A stretch of DNA of 64,000 nt, taken from NCBI GenBank assembly GCA_017478725.1, contig JAFVDD010000051.1, forward strand, positions 1 to 64,000. Direction: 5' to 3'. Under the pieces are notes generated by a model, which was not told the DNA's origin, did no database searches, and saw only the letters and a program-made list of their open reading frames with translations. A program made the position numbers and the translations under genes. This document shows, one piece after another, positions 23,900-32,293 of this stretch (positions are counted from its first letter, which is position 1; every line of letters begins with the position of its first letter). The DNA is from Paludibacteraceae bacterium (lineage in GTDB: Bacteria > Bacteroidota > Bacteroidia > Bacteroidales > Paludibacteraceae).

Positions 23900-26559
23900 T
23901 GTTAGATACAGGGCTGCAAAATAGGGTAATTGAAGTAATCAAGAAGGCCTCTACCAAAGAAATCTTTGTGCGTGACATAGTTAAGATTCTTGCGTGCGAG
24001 AATGACATCTCCGCCGTACGGGCTTTCCTGAAAACACGGAATGATATCCGATATACCGATCTCAATGACTCCTGTTCTTATCGCCCCGAGGATGATGCTG
24101 CGTTTATTGAACGTGCCAAGACTGAGTTGTATAACTTTTACCACCGCAACGAGTACATAAACTTTACTCAAGCCAGTAATCTCATCTCGTTATATCCTAA
24201 GTCTGTCTTTTACTTGTTCAACCCTTTAGGAGAACCGATTGCAAACAATAACGCCACTCGCCTTCTCGAGCCGATTGATTTGCTAGAGCAATGGAGAAAA
24301 ATTCATAACGAGCAATTCATCAGTCGGGAACTCGAAAATCAAAAAAGCTATTTTGATTCTGTTCTGCCAAAATCATTAGATGCCCAACAACGATTGTCAA
24401 TAGTTACCAACGAAGACAATAACCTTGTTGTAGCGAGCGCCGGTAGTGGGAAAACGACTACCATTATCGGAAAAGTGCGTTACCTCATAGATCAGTGCGG
24501 CGTCGCTCCTAAGGATATCTTAGTTTTGACATACACCAAGGTGGCCGCTGAAGAATTAAGACAGCGCATAGGCAGAAAGGATGTGGACTGTCTAACTTTC
24601 CATAGTCACGCATGTAAAACTTTGCGTATAAAGGAAATAGATGAACATTTCTTCGAACGTGTGTTTGACGATATGATGGAAGAAAAATCCTTTTTCAAAG
24701 CGGCGAACAAATATCTGACCATCTACTCCAATCTTTGGAAATACGATTATGAATATGCAAGCGCAAAAGAAAGGACACGGGCTTTAGCTCAGTTTAATAT
24801 CGCGCCTTACCCCGACAAAGATGGATACCGAATGTATGTGCGGAGTAAAGAGGAGCTGGAATTGTGCGTTATCTTAACAGAACTGGGGCTATCAATTAGA
24901 TACGAAGAGGGTTATGAGTTTGCCTCTAAAGAGAATGGGCGCTATCAATATAAGCCGGATTTTACCATCTATTATAAAGATGCTTCCGGGGTAGAAACAA
25001 AAGCCTATTTAGAGCACTTTGGAATTGATAATGAAAAACATGTTCCTAAATGGTTCGGAGACGGAAAAGAAGGTGGGTATCAAAAAGCAGAAGAGAGTTA
25101 CAACAAATGGATAGAAAAAAAGAGGGAAACGCATAAACTAAATGGGACAACTCTCATCGAGACAACAAGTGGAGAGTTCCAGACACATAAAGGAAATATG
25201 CGGGAGTTCGTCCTCGCAAAATTAGTCGAGAAGGGAATTCCTATCCACCCGATTAGTGAGGCACAAAAAATGGAATTGTTGGAAAAAGTAAGTTTCCACG
25301 CCAAGGATAAGTTACGCGTATTTTTGGAAGGATATGTAACGTTGCTGAAGGTACACCAATATACTACGGAGAATATCGATAAAATCGAAATAAAACTTAC
25401 TCAAACGCCATCATGGTATAGGGAGCGCAATTTGTTTATATGGAGGGAACTGGTAAAGCCTATATTCGATAGATATAATCAAAAACTTGCAGAAAAAAAA
25501 TTATACGACTTCACGGATGTACTTTATAAATGCATTCGATCAAACAAAGAATTTGGACTCCCAAGAAAATACAAATACATCCTCGTGGACGAATATCAAG
25601 ATATGTCTGAGGACAAGTATGAATATCTAAAATCATGGAGGTCTCAAGATCCTTTCACTCGAATTTTCTGCGTGGGTGATGATTGGCAATCTATTTATCG
25701 TTTTGCGGGAAGTGATTTGTCCTACTTTAATAAATTTGCTGAACATTTTATAGGTAGAACTGTTGAAAATAAAATAGAGCAAACGCATCGCTTTGGGAAT
25801 CCGCTTGCCAAGATCTCTTCTCATTTTATTTTGCAAAACGCTGCGCAAAAAGAAAAACAAGTGATTCCTAAAGATATTGAGACAGCCGTAGAGGCCATCA
25901 AATACACCGATGGGCAACAAAGGTATGTTTTGAAGCAAATAATTAGCCAATTACAGGCGGGTGAAGAACAGGATGAGGAAAAAGGTCGAATAAGAATTTT
26001 GCTATTAGCGCGATATTGGAAATCATTCAAATCTGTCTTGGGTTTCAATATTCAAGGGCCAACGGACCATATAATAGGTAATCACAAGGTGAAATGTATG
26101 ACCATCCATTCTGCCAAAGGACTCACTGCGGACAATGTGGTAATTATTGATTGTAATAGCGGAACCATCCCTTCAGTGATCCAAGACGACCCAATGTTGA
26201 GTTGTGTACTCGCTGATAGTGATACTTTTGAATACGCCGAGGAAAGAAGACTATTCTATGTGGCTTTAACCCGCGCCACTAAGAAGACTATTCTCCTTTA
26301 CGACCAATATGCACCTTCTTGCTTTATAGAAGAATTAGGCTTTTTGAAGAATAATTCCTCTTCAAGAGAACATTGTCCTTGGTGTGACAACGGTACAATA
26401 ATGGTAGGTAAACCACGTGTAGCTCGCAACAGTGGACAGTTCGTCAATATCTATTGTTCCAACTACGACGAGCACCTATGTGATTATACAGAAACCATTT
26501 TCGCTGATAGTGCAGAAGAAAAATTTAAGCACTATATTTCGTTAAACAAAAAAGAATAA
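23899..26559 (+). CDS. UvrD/Rep-type helicase (helicase IV-like) with nuclease-like insertion and C-terminal zinc motif
   Basis: An 886-residue superfamily 1 helicase. Walker A is VASAGSGKTTTI near residue 180, Walker B ILVDEYQDM near 558, then CVGDDWQSIYRFAGSD, MTIHSAKGLTADNVVII and the C-terminal RRLFYVALTRATKKT. Between the first helicase motifs lies an insertion with YKPDFTIYYKD..TKAYLEHFGID, a PD-(D/E)XK-like pattern seen in helicase IV relatives. The last 60 residues hold CPWCDNG and a later Cys-rich stretch. The N-terminal 150 residues are unassigned. It forms a cassette with the HNH gene; A+T content is raised. Confidence 0.85.
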   Translation: MLDTGLQNRVIEVIKKASTKEIFVRDIVKILACENDISAVRAFLKTRNDIRYTDLNDSCSYRPEDDAAFIERAKTELYNFYHRNEYINFTQASNLISLYPKSVFYLFNPLGEPIANNNATRLLEPIDLLEQWRKIHNEQFISRELENQKSYFDSVLPKSLDAQQRLSIVTNEDNNLVVASAGSGKTTTIIGKVRYLIDQCGVAPKDILVLTYTKVAAEELRQRIGRKDVDCLTFHSHACKTLRIKEIDEHFFERVFDDMMEEKSFFKAANKYLTIYSNLWKYDYEYASAKERTRALAQFNIAPYPDKDGYRMYVRSKEELELCVILTELGLSIRYEEGYEFASKENGRYQYKPDFTIYYKDASGVETKAYLEHFGIDNEKHVPKWFGDGKEGGYQKAEESYNKWIEKKRETHKLNGTTLIETTSGEFQTHKGNMREFVLAKLVEKGIPIHPISEAQKMELLEKVSFHAKDKLRVFLEGYVTLLKVHQYTTENIDKIEIKLTQTPSWYRERNLFIWRELVKPIFDRYNQKLAEKKLYDFTDVLYKCIRSNKEFGLPRKYKYILVDEYQDMSEDKYEYLKSWRSQDPFTRIFCVGDDWQSIYRFAGSDLSYFNKFAEHFIGRTVENKIEQTHRFGNPLAKISSHFILQNAAQKEKQVIPKDIETAVEAIKYTDGQQRYVLKQIISQLQAGEEQDEEKGRIRILLLARYWKSFKSVLGFNIQGPTDHIIGNHKVKCMTIHSAKGLTADNVVIIDCNSGTIPSVIQDDPMLSCVLADSDTFEYAEERRLFYVALTRATKKTILLYDQYAPSCFIEELGFLKNNSSSREHCPWCDNGTIMVGKPRVARNSGQFVNIYCSNYDEHLCDYTETIFADSAEEKFKHYISLNKKE

Positions 26560-26568
26560 CACTAACTA

Positions 26569-27174
26569 ATGAAGAAAACTTTACTGACAGATTGTCCCCG
26601 TTTGCGCAAGATAGTTTATGCGTTACACGCAACAATAGCAGCCCTTTTTATCGTGCTGATGATTGTGTGTGTGATTGATTGGATTGATTGGAAAGAATCC
26701 CCTGAGACATACGAGATGTCTTTCTTTACGGAGTTTGTGGGAACATCATACCTAATCGCCATATATATTATCCTGACAGCAATCATCGCTATTCTACTAT
26801 ATCTCGTATTTAGCGATTTGGGATCAAAAAAGCACACCGCTAAGACAGAATCGCCCTTACTCGGCGTAGCCAAAGAACACGAACAAGCTATTATAGACTT
26901 GCTCAAATCGGTTGCCCAACCACTTCCCGGCAAAATTACCTTCAACACTGCGCGTGTAGGACAATTTATGCGGGCTCTTGCGGAATTAGGATATATCGAC
27001 GCCAACTTAGATGGCAAATATTGGAAACCATGGATCGAAGAGGTCACAGGCTTTACCGGAGACACCACCGGTCATGTGAACGCTGCCTACAAAAAGACTT
27101 CTCTCAAGGACGAAAAAGTCAAAGAACTATACGACAGAATTAAATCAATAGTTGGGGACCCTGAAAATTTATGA
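26569..27174 (+). CDS. Unknown two-helix membrane protein
   Basis: A 201-residue protein with two membrane helices (about 18-40 and 62-84) and a soluble C-terminal part. That part contains HEQAIIDLLKSVAQPLP and VGQFMRALAELGYIDANLDGKYWKPWIEEVTG, which has a winged-helix-like look, similar to C-terminal regions of small unknowns in Bacteroidota mobile elements. It starts 9 bases after the helicase stop, so it is probably the third gene of that unit. Function unknown. Confidence 0.6.
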   Translation: MKKTLLTDCPRLRKIVYALHATIAALFIVLMIVCVIDWIDWKESPETYEMSFFTEFVGTSYLIAIYIILTAIIAILLYLVFSDLGSKKHTAKTESPLLGVAKEHEQAIIDLLKSVAQPLPGKITFNTARVGQFMRALAELGYIDANLDGKYWKPWIEEVTGFTGDTTGHVNAAYKKTSLKDEKVKELYDRIKSIVGDPENL

Positions 27175-27257
27175 TTTTTGGGAGAGCGGAAATACAAGTC
27201 GTTTTTACCAATTAGCGGAGCGGTTTGGTCGCCGCGATCTTGTGATTGACGCGACTG

Positions 27258-27292
27258 ATAGTCTTGATGGTCAAAAACATCAAGACTATTTT
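27258..27292 (+). terminator. Strong intrinsic terminator
   Basis: A perfect 12-bp stem, ATAGTCTTGATG (27258-27269) with CATCAAGACTAT (27278-27289), loop GTCAAAAA, followed by TTT. It ends the HNH-helicase-membrane protein unit about 85 bases past the last stop. Confidence 0.85.
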
Positions 27293-27293
27293 C

Positions 27294-27324
27294 TTGCTCA
27301 TTCCACAATAAAGCAGTACTTTTG
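27294..27324 (+). promoter_or_regulatory. Promoter of the small lipoprotein operon
   Basis: TTG at 27294-27296, 20 bp, TACTTTTG at 27317-27324, immediately after the terminator. Confidence 0.75.
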
Positions 27325-27350
27325 CACCGCAATTCAAATTTTACAGCTTT

Positions 27351-27728
27351 ATGAAACGATTTCTTTATTTCTTTATCCTCGCGACCGCGATAGCCTTCGC
27401 CGGATGTTCAAACAGTAGTAATAATCCGTTGCCGACTAATGCGACTCCTATTAAGGGTCACACGTATAAGGCAAGCAGTGGATCGGATTACCTCAGTTTC
27501 TATTTTTCTAGGAGTAATACCGCGCAGTACACGTCGAATGTAAATGGAGAGTATAACTCAACATCGAACCTAACCTACAAGATTGATGGCTTGAATGTGG
27601 ATATCTATGCTGACAATTCTACGCATTGGATAGAGTCTGCTCGTGGAGCGTTGCTCTTCCATCTGACGTATTTAGTGCAGTCGGATGTGCTGATATATGA
27701 TGGGCTACAGCTGAAGCGTGTGGATTAG
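27351..27728 (+). CDS. Small lipoprotein, unknown function
   Basis: A 125-residue lipoprotein (MKRFLYFFILATAIAFAGC, lipobox AFAGC). The mature part is Ser/Asn/Thr/Tyr-rich and predicted to be beta-stranded (SGSDYLSFYFSRSNTAQYT, LTYKIDGLNVDIYADN). This pattern is frequent in Bacteroidota cell-surface proteins of unknown role. It begins about 20 bases past the expected transcription start and is followed closely by two unknown genes. Confidence 0.65.
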   Translation: MKRFLYFFILATAIAFAGCSNSSNNPLPTNATPIKGHTYKASSGSDYLSFYFSRSNTAQYTSNVNGEYNSTSNLTYKIDGLNVDIYADNSTHWIESARGALLFHLTYLVQSDVLIYDGLQLKRVD

Positions 27729-27739
27729 GAGGGCGCGAT

Positions 27740-28396
27740 ATGAAAACTCCACGTGTTTTATTAGAGCGGATGAAAGTCTATCGGCGTGTTCCGAAGGCTT
27801 TCTGGAACAAGGACTGTAATGAAGCCTTGTATAAATCCTTCGCGCGTTTCCCTATAAAGAACTCGCATTGGCAGTATGAAGTCATCGAGTATCAGGGACA
27901 CGAGTTTTTGCTGGACTCTATTCAAGAAGTTGCATATGACGCGCAAGGAAGATCTATTCACTTTTTCCGAGAGTCGCAGGATGAGATAGAAGAGACAACC
28001 ACAGTCTATATACCTGCTGCTGATGGCAAGACGGTTGAAGTGCATGTTTGCAGCAACGGACGAGTGACAATTGGCTCAAGCGACTGTGATGGCAGTCCTG
28101 CCGATGATCCTTATTGCCATTGGATAGTGGATGGTAATGAAAGAGGCTTGACCGAACGAGAGTGGACTGATGCTCAGAAGCGGTACATGGAGTTAGAAGA
28201 AAGACTTGTTTGGGGCGATGGCGAGTGTAATATGACAGTTGAGGAAGAGGAACAAGCAAGAGAGTTCATCGAGAAAGGCAAAAATCGTCAGGTGCTTGAG
28301 TGCAATCTATACGGAAAACCGTTGCGCGAAATTCATTGGGATTGCGACGAGGTGCTTGACTATATTACATACGAATATACGTACGCAGACGAATGA
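27740..28396 (+). CDS. Unknown soluble protein, 218 residues
   Basis: No signal peptide or membrane helix. The protein is acidic and aromatic (HFFRESQDEIEETTTVYIP, TVEEEEQAREFIEKG, EIHWDCDEVLDYITYEYTYADE). I do not recognise a family. It starts 11 bases after the lipoprotein stop, and its TGA overlaps the next ATG (ATGA), which indicates coupled translation. Confidence 0.6.
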   Translation: MKTPRVLLERMKVYRRVPKAFWNKDCNEALYKSFARFPIKNSHWQYEVIEYQGHEFLLDSIQEVAYDAQGRSIHFFRESQDEIEETTTVYIPAADGKTVEVHVCSNGRVTIGSSDCDGSPADDPYCHWIVDGNERGLTEREWTDAQKRYMELEERLVWGDGECNMTVEEEEQAREFIEKGKNRQVLECNLYGKPLREIHWDCDEVLDYITYEYTYADE

Positions 28397-28812
28397 CCGT
28401 CGTGGATTTATTAAATAGTGTTACTTTTGAGCAGATTGCTCCCTTCATTGTGAATATGGAGAATGGGTTTGAACCGGACTTGCAGTCTTATAAGGAACAT
28501 TTCGACATGCTTCTGTCTTTAACTCCCCAAAAAGGAGTGAGTGAGGTTTGTCATGTCGTAATGGACTATGATGACTTTGAAGAGCAGATGAGAGTTGAGG
28601 TCTATCCGGTGGCAGCTGTTGAATGGGAGCAAGTGTTGGCTATGCCGGTGGAGATTGCTCCAGAAGTGAAGGCTTCAAGGGCGGAGATTGTGGCTCGGTG
28701 TATTTGGAATACAGCTAAGTATGGCTTCACATACGAGCAGATGCACACTATGATAGATTTTATACGTCGTTCCAATGAAAAGCATAATAAGAATAATCCT
28801 CATTTGAAGTGA
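28393..28812 (+). CDS. Unknown soluble protein, 139 residues
   Basis: An acidic protein without signal peptide; family unknown. It contains QKGVSEVCHVVMDYDDFEEQMRVEVYP and a helical C-terminus (YGFTYEQMHTMIDFIRRSNEKHNK). The ATG overlaps the preceding stop by four bases, so the pair is translated together and may act as a unit. The structured RNA region begins about 65 bases past its stop. Confidence 0.6.
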   Translation: MTVVDLLNSVTFEQIAPFIVNMENGFEPDLQSYKEHFDMLLSLTPQKGVSEVCHVVMDYDDFEEQMRVEVYPVAAVEWEQVLAMPVEIAPEVKASRAEIVARCIWNTAKYGFTYEQMHTMIDFIRRSNEKHNKNNPHLK

Positions 28813-28876
28813 TTATGAACTTTGGTGCAGAAAAAGTGGAGTGTAAGACGTGCCGGAGGAACTTCAGTGAGTAGTG

Positions 28877-29226
28877 GTGCAGTTCCCGCACCCCGCACGA
28901 GTTCGTAACGAAAGGCACGCTGCTTCGGGAACTAACTGCACTTTAAAATCAAACTCAGCACGCCCTGTCATTTGACATCGAAGCACGGCTGGTTTGATTT
29001 CAGGGTTTCTGCAAAAGTCTGTTTGAGCGAAGTAGTAGAAACCCAGAGTCTCTCACCCTGGCATTGAGCGAGATAATTTCAGACTCCGGCCCTTGGACCG
29101 GCAAACACTCGTCTGAGGCGGTGAGAGGCTCTTTATCATGGAGTTTGTATCTCTCATATAAGCACTCGGTAGTATGATTGCCAAATAGCGTCTGTGCGCC
29201 GCTTATTATAAGCGGCATTTATTTCT
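28877..29226 (+). ncRNA. Candidate structured RNA of four adjoining helices plus terminator, no known family
   Basis: Four long-range helices lie side by side. H1: GTGCAGTT (28877-28884) with AACTGCAC (28934-28941), extended by CCCG/CGGG. H2: AAATCAAAC (28946-28954) with GTTTGATTT (28992-29000), extended by CAGC/GCTG. H3: GGGTTTCT (29003-29010) with AGAAACCC (29037-29044). H4: 13 bp including one G-U, 29045-29057 with 29120-29132, enclosing TCAGAC/GTCTGA and CCGG/CCGG. A terminator hairpin follows at 29198-29216 with a T-rich tail. No plus-strand ORF is present. I see none of the RNase P, tmRNA or SRP RNA landmarks. No canonical promoter lies directly upstream, so it may be a 3' part of the preceding transcript. 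Confidence 0.6.
29198..29226 (+). terminator. Intrinsic terminator of the structured RNA
   Basis: GCCGCTTA (29198-29205) pairs with TAAGCGGC (29209-29216), loop TTA, then ATTTATTTCTTTTTT. The polarity of the T-rich tail shows that it serves the plus strand. Confidence 0.8.
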
Positions 29227-29252
29227 TTTTTCCAATTTCTTGCCGCTAAATC

Positions 29253-29283
29253 TTGCACAATTCAAAAAAAAGTTGTAACTTTG
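29253..29283 (+). promoter_or_regulatory. Promoter of hypA
   Basis: TTG at 29253-29255 (in TTGCACAATTCAA), 20 bp, TAACTTTG at 29276-29283. The ATG at 29332 follows after about 40 bases. Confidence 0.85.
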
Positions 29284-29331
29284 CAGGCGATTTACAGGAA
29301 AGAGTGAAAAACACGTTCGTAGAAAGAATCC

Positions 29332-29700
29332 ATGCACGAGTTAGGAATCGTCTTTTATATCATCCGGGACGTCAAGAAAGCGGCGGAGGAAAACGGCGTG
29401 GAGCGCGTCTCGGCGGTGGTGATGAACATCGGCGAGGTGAGTACCATCGTGCCGGAATACCTGACCGACTGCTGGCGTTGGGCGGCGGATAAAGAAGAGA
29501 TGTTGAAAGGGTGCGAGTTGAGGATTGAGACCATTCCTGCCGTGACGCACTGCGACGGGTGCGGGAGAGAATACGGGACGGTGGAACACGGGAAGATCTG
29601 TCCGCATTGCGGGAGTGAGCAGACATGGCTCGTGCGAGGCAACGAAGTTGAGATAAAGGAGATTGTGGTGAATACTACGACCGCTTCGCTGAAGGAATAA
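29332..29700 (+). CDS. hypA: HypA, nickel metallochaperone
   Basis: A 122-residue HypA. It begins MHELGI; His2 is the conserved nickel ligand. The zinc site is two CxxC motifs, CDGCG and CPHCG, near residues 74-95. It works with HypB (17724) to load nickel into [NiFe]-hydrogenase. The stop is followed by a diverged tandem copy of the last 22 bases (GACCGCTGCGCTGAAAGAGTAA), so the C-terminus has been duplicated out of use. Confidence 0.95.
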   Translation: MHELGIVFYIIRDVKKAAEENGVERVSAVVMNIGEVSTIVPEYLTDCWRWAADKEEMLKGCELRIETIPAVTHCDGCGREYGTVEHGKICPHCGSEQTWLVRGNEVEIKEIVVNTTTASLKE

Positions 29701-29858
29701 AGACCGCTGCGCTGAAAGAGTAAGGATTGAAATGAATGAGAGAACTTTAGACAACATATAATAACGCCATCGTCCGTGACGCCCGACCGAATGTGTTAAG
29801 TCTTAATTCTTTACTCCTTGAGAGAGCGAAGCGAACGATCCTTAATCTATTTAATAAC

Positions 29859-30191
29859 ATGGCTTGTTTTATTGTACCATTAACACAAGCGATTGCTACG
29901 ACGGCATATCGCAAAAGCACAGAACATGTGCAGAAGAATAATTTCTTACATCGCAATTTGAAGTCCCTGGAAACGATGCTTTGGGGCGGCTCGCTGATGC
30001 TGATTGTGGATCATATCATCAACGGCGAAGTAACATGGATGTATCCGTTCTTTACCGCTCTGGAGACCGAAGGTGGCGGCATGGTGATACTCCGCGAGAT
30101 GCTGACCGTGGGCGTACCGATGAGTGTACTGGTGACGGCTGTATGGGCGGTATGGTGCTATATGAAAGAGCGCCGCGCTGTCAAAGCTTAA
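29859..30191 (+). CDS. Small two-helix membrane protein, unknown
   Basis: A 110-residue protein read from ATG 29859 (MACFIVPLTQAIATTAYRK); the open frame extends 22 codons further upstream without a good context. It has a short N-terminal hydrophobic segment and two membrane helices (LWGGSLMLIVDHII and LTVGVPMSVLVTAVWAVWCY), ending in a basic tail. Its neighbours are hypA and a DUF5692-type protein. The family looks like a small membrane protein common in Bacteroidota; function unknown. Confidence 0.65.
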   Translation: MACFIVPLTQAIATTAYRKSTEHVQKNNFLHRNLKSLETMLWGGSLMLIVDHIINGEVTWMYPFFTALETEGGGMVILREMLTVGVPMSVLVTAVWAVWCYMKERRAVKA

Positions 30192-30198
30192 AGAAATT

Positions 30199-30238
30199 CG
30201 ATATAACGACATAACGTTATAACGATATAACGAATCAA
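30199..30238. repeat. 8-bp tandem repeat CGATATAA
   Basis: Five adjoining octamers: CGATATAA, CGACATAA, CGTTATAA, CGATATAA, CGAATCAA. They lie between the small membrane protein and the DUF5692-type gene and are followed by an ATTTAATC pair. Confidence 0.75.
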
Positions 30239-30274
30239 TTATTTAATCATTTAATCAACAAAATCTAATCAATT

Positions 30275-31375
30275 ATGTTTTTTGAAGTCTATGGAGAACA
30301 CGCGCTCATTCAATGGGTGATGCTGTTCGCAGTCCTCGCCGGACTGATTCTGTGGAATGAGTTTGCACGTCGTACCAAATGGGGCGGTGCTATCACATTC
30401 TTTGCCATTCCGTTGGCGTTGACCGTTTATTTCATCGCCATCGCCATCGGTGCCCGCACGGGTGCCCAGTGGGCGCTGACCAACCAGACGCACCTGTACA
30501 TGCAGGGCTGGTTCCACTACGCCAAACTGTATGCCGCCCTCACCGGTTGTATCGGTTTTATGATGATCAAGTACGAGTGGGGTATCGGCAAACAACGCTG
30601 GTTCAAACCGTTCCCGTTCATCATCGTGGCAATCAACATCCTCATTGCCTGCGTTTCTGATTTCGAGAGCGCTATCATGGGTTGGAACAAATGGTGGCTG
30701 ACCTCCGAGGGCGTATGGCAGTACGGCGGCTGGCACAACGTAATGAACGGCGTTGCAGGTCTGTTCAACATCTTCTGTATGACGGCTTGGTGGAACGTCT
30801 ATCCGAGCAAGGACAAGAAAGATATGATCTGGGCGGACATGACGTGGGTGTTCATCCTCGTTTATGACATCTGGAACTTCGCTTACACCTACAACTGTCT
30901 GCCGACGCACAGCTGGTACTGCGGTATCGCGCTGCTGGTGGCTCCGACGATTGCAGCTCTGTGCTGGAACAAGGGCGGTTGGATCCAGAACCGCGCCAAC
31001 ACACTGGCTATCTGGTGTATGTTCGCACAGGTGTTCCCGCTGTTCCAAGAGACCTTCAAAGACGGTTTCCAGAAATACGACTGGGCTGTTCTGCCGGTTC
31101 TCTATCCGGACGGCGTGGCTACTATCGAGCAACTGTATGAGGTAGCAGGCCGCGAGGCTGCCACCGTAGGTACGACCGTTGATCCGTCGCAGGTAGCTGC
31201 CAACCCGACGATGATGCTTTGCATCAGCGCTTTGGCATTGATCACTAATATCATCGCCTTCGGTTATATCATGTACCAGGCCAAGACGCGCCACATCAAC
31301 CCGTACAAGGAGGATGTCTTCGTTAACCAGCAGTACTACAAAGACGCGCAGGCTCGCGCCGTGGTGAACAGCTAA
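30275..31375 (+). CDS. Polytopic membrane protein, DUF5692-like
   Basis: A 366-residue protein with about nine membrane helices and many Trp residues (WKWW-type turns such as WNKWWLTSEGVWQYGGWHNVMNG). It resembles proteins annotated DUF5692 in gut anaerobes, from memory. It has no recognisable catalytic motif. The C-terminal 30 residues are soluble (NPYKEDVFVNQQYYKDAQA). It lies downstream of hypA and a small membrane protein; whether they share a transcript is unclear, because an 8-bp repeat lies between. Function unknown. Confidence 0.65.
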   Translation: MFFEVYGEHALIQWVMLFAVLAGLILWNEFARRTKWGGAITFFAIPLALTVYFIAIAIGARTGAQWALTNQTHLYMQGWFHYAKLYAALTGCIGFMMIKYEWGIGKQRWFKPFPFIIVAINILIACVSDFESAIMGWNKWWLTSEGVWQYGGWHNVMNGVAGLFNIFCMTAWWNVYPSKDKKDMIWADMTWVFILVYDIWNFAYTYNCLPTHSWYCGIALLVAPTIAALCWNKGGWIQNRANTLAIWCMFAQVFPLFQETFKDGFQKYDWAVLPVLYPDGVATIEQLYEVAGREAATVGTTVDPSQVAANPTMMLCISALALITNIIAFGYIMYQAKTRHINPYKEDVFVNQQYYKDAQARAVVNS

Positions 31376-31407
31376 TCTGTATTCTTAACAAAAAAATGGC
31401 ATGCACA

Positions 31408-31439
31408 TTTGTGTATGTCATTTTTTTGTTGTACCTTTG
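31408..31439 (+). promoter_or_regulatory. Promoter of the TtcA-type gene, near-leaderless
   Basis: TTTG at 31408-31411, 20 bp, TACCTTTG at 31432-31439. Only 9 bases separate the box from the ATG at 31449, so the mRNA would have almost no 5' leader. Confidence 0.8.
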
Positions 31440-31448
31440 CAGCCGTTT

Positions 31449-32240
31449 ATGATCAAGACTCCGGAACAAATAGAACTATCCAAGCTGCAAAACCGGCTGA
31501 CCAAGCGGTTTCACAAGGCTTGTGCCGACTATGGCTTGATAGCCGACGGCGATCATATCCTGATAGGCCTCAGCGGTGGTAAGGATTCGCTTGCCCTCGT
31601 CGAGTTCTTAGGTCGCCGCGCGCAGATTTACAAACCGCGGTTCCGCGTCACAGCCCTTCATGTGCGCGTCAAAGAGCGGGCGTATATATCCGACCTCAGT
31701 TACCTGCAGCGCTTCTGCGACGAAGCGCATGTACCGCTGATTGTCCGTGACACAGCCATCAACAGCGAAGCTGATCAACACAGCTCTGCCGTTAGCGACG
31801 GTGCTAAGCGCGCCTCCGACCCCTGCTTCCTCTGCGCGTGGTACAGGCGCAAGCAACTCTTCAATGTGGCGCAGGAACTGGGCTGCAACAAGATTGCTTT
31901 CGGTCATCACAAGGACGATATTGTCGAGACGCTGCTGATGAACCAGATTTTCCAAGGCACCTACGCCACGATGCCGCCGCTGCTGCAAATGGAGAAAATG
32001 CCGTTGCAGATCATCCGTCCGCTGGCGCTCATAGAGGAAGGCGATCTCATCCGTTACGCCGCCCTCCGCGGCTATGAGAAACAGAAACAGCTCTGCCCTT
32101 TCGAGCACGTCAGTTCCCGCGCCAAAGTCAAAAACCTGCTCGCGCAGATCAAGACCCTCAACGCCGAAGCGCTGGACTCCATGTACAACGCCATGACCAA
32201 TATCAAGGCAGAGTATTTGCCCAGAACAATCGTCAATTAA
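31449..32240 (+). CDS. ttcA: TtcA/TilS-type PP-loop ATPase, probable tRNA 2-thiolation enzyme
   Basis: A 263-residue protein. The PP-loop is LIGLSGGKDSL at about residue 40. A CxxC pair (CFLCAWYRRKQLF) at about 120 and FGHHKDDIVETLLMNQIFQG are typical of TtcA, which thiolates C32 of tRNA using an FeS cluster. A third ligand Cys (LCPFEHVSSRAK, about 215) is present. The start at 31449 is set by the promoter; the upstream part of the open frame is the promoter itself. TilS is the main alternative, but its C-terminal domains are absent. Confidence 0.85.
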   Translation: MIKTPEQIELSKLQNRLTKRFHKACADYGLIADGDHILIGLSGGKDSLALVEFLGRRAQIYKPRFRVTALHVRVKERAYISDLSYLQRFCDEAHVPLIVRDTAINSEADQHSSAVSDGAKRASDPCFLCAWYRRKQLFNVAQELGCNKIAFGHHKDDIVETLLMNQIFQGTYATMPPLLQMEKMPLQIIRPLALIEEGDLIRYAALRGYEKQKQLCPFEHVSSRAKVKNLLAQIKTLNAEALDSMYNAMTNIKAEYLPRTIVN

Positions 32241-32257
32241 TCTAAATCGTAAATAAA

Positions 32258-32285
32258 TCGTACATCGTAAATCGTCAATCGTAAA
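32258..32285. repeat. 7-bp repeat TCGTAAA
   Basis: TCGTACA, TCGTAAA, TCGTCAA, TCGTAAA adjoin, with another TCGTAAA at 32247. They lie between the TtcA-type gene and the DUF486 gene. Confidence 0.65.
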
Positions 32286-32293
32286 TAATTCCC

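Noticed and set aside
22603..27174. An intact prophage
   Set aside because: KilA-N and HNH genes occur in phages, but no capsid, terminase, tail or integrase gene is present.
28877..29226. RNase P RNA, tmRNA or group II intron
   Set aside because: The GAGGAAAGTCC and ACAGAA-type elements of RNase P, the tRNA-like ends of tmRNA and an intron domain V are absent.
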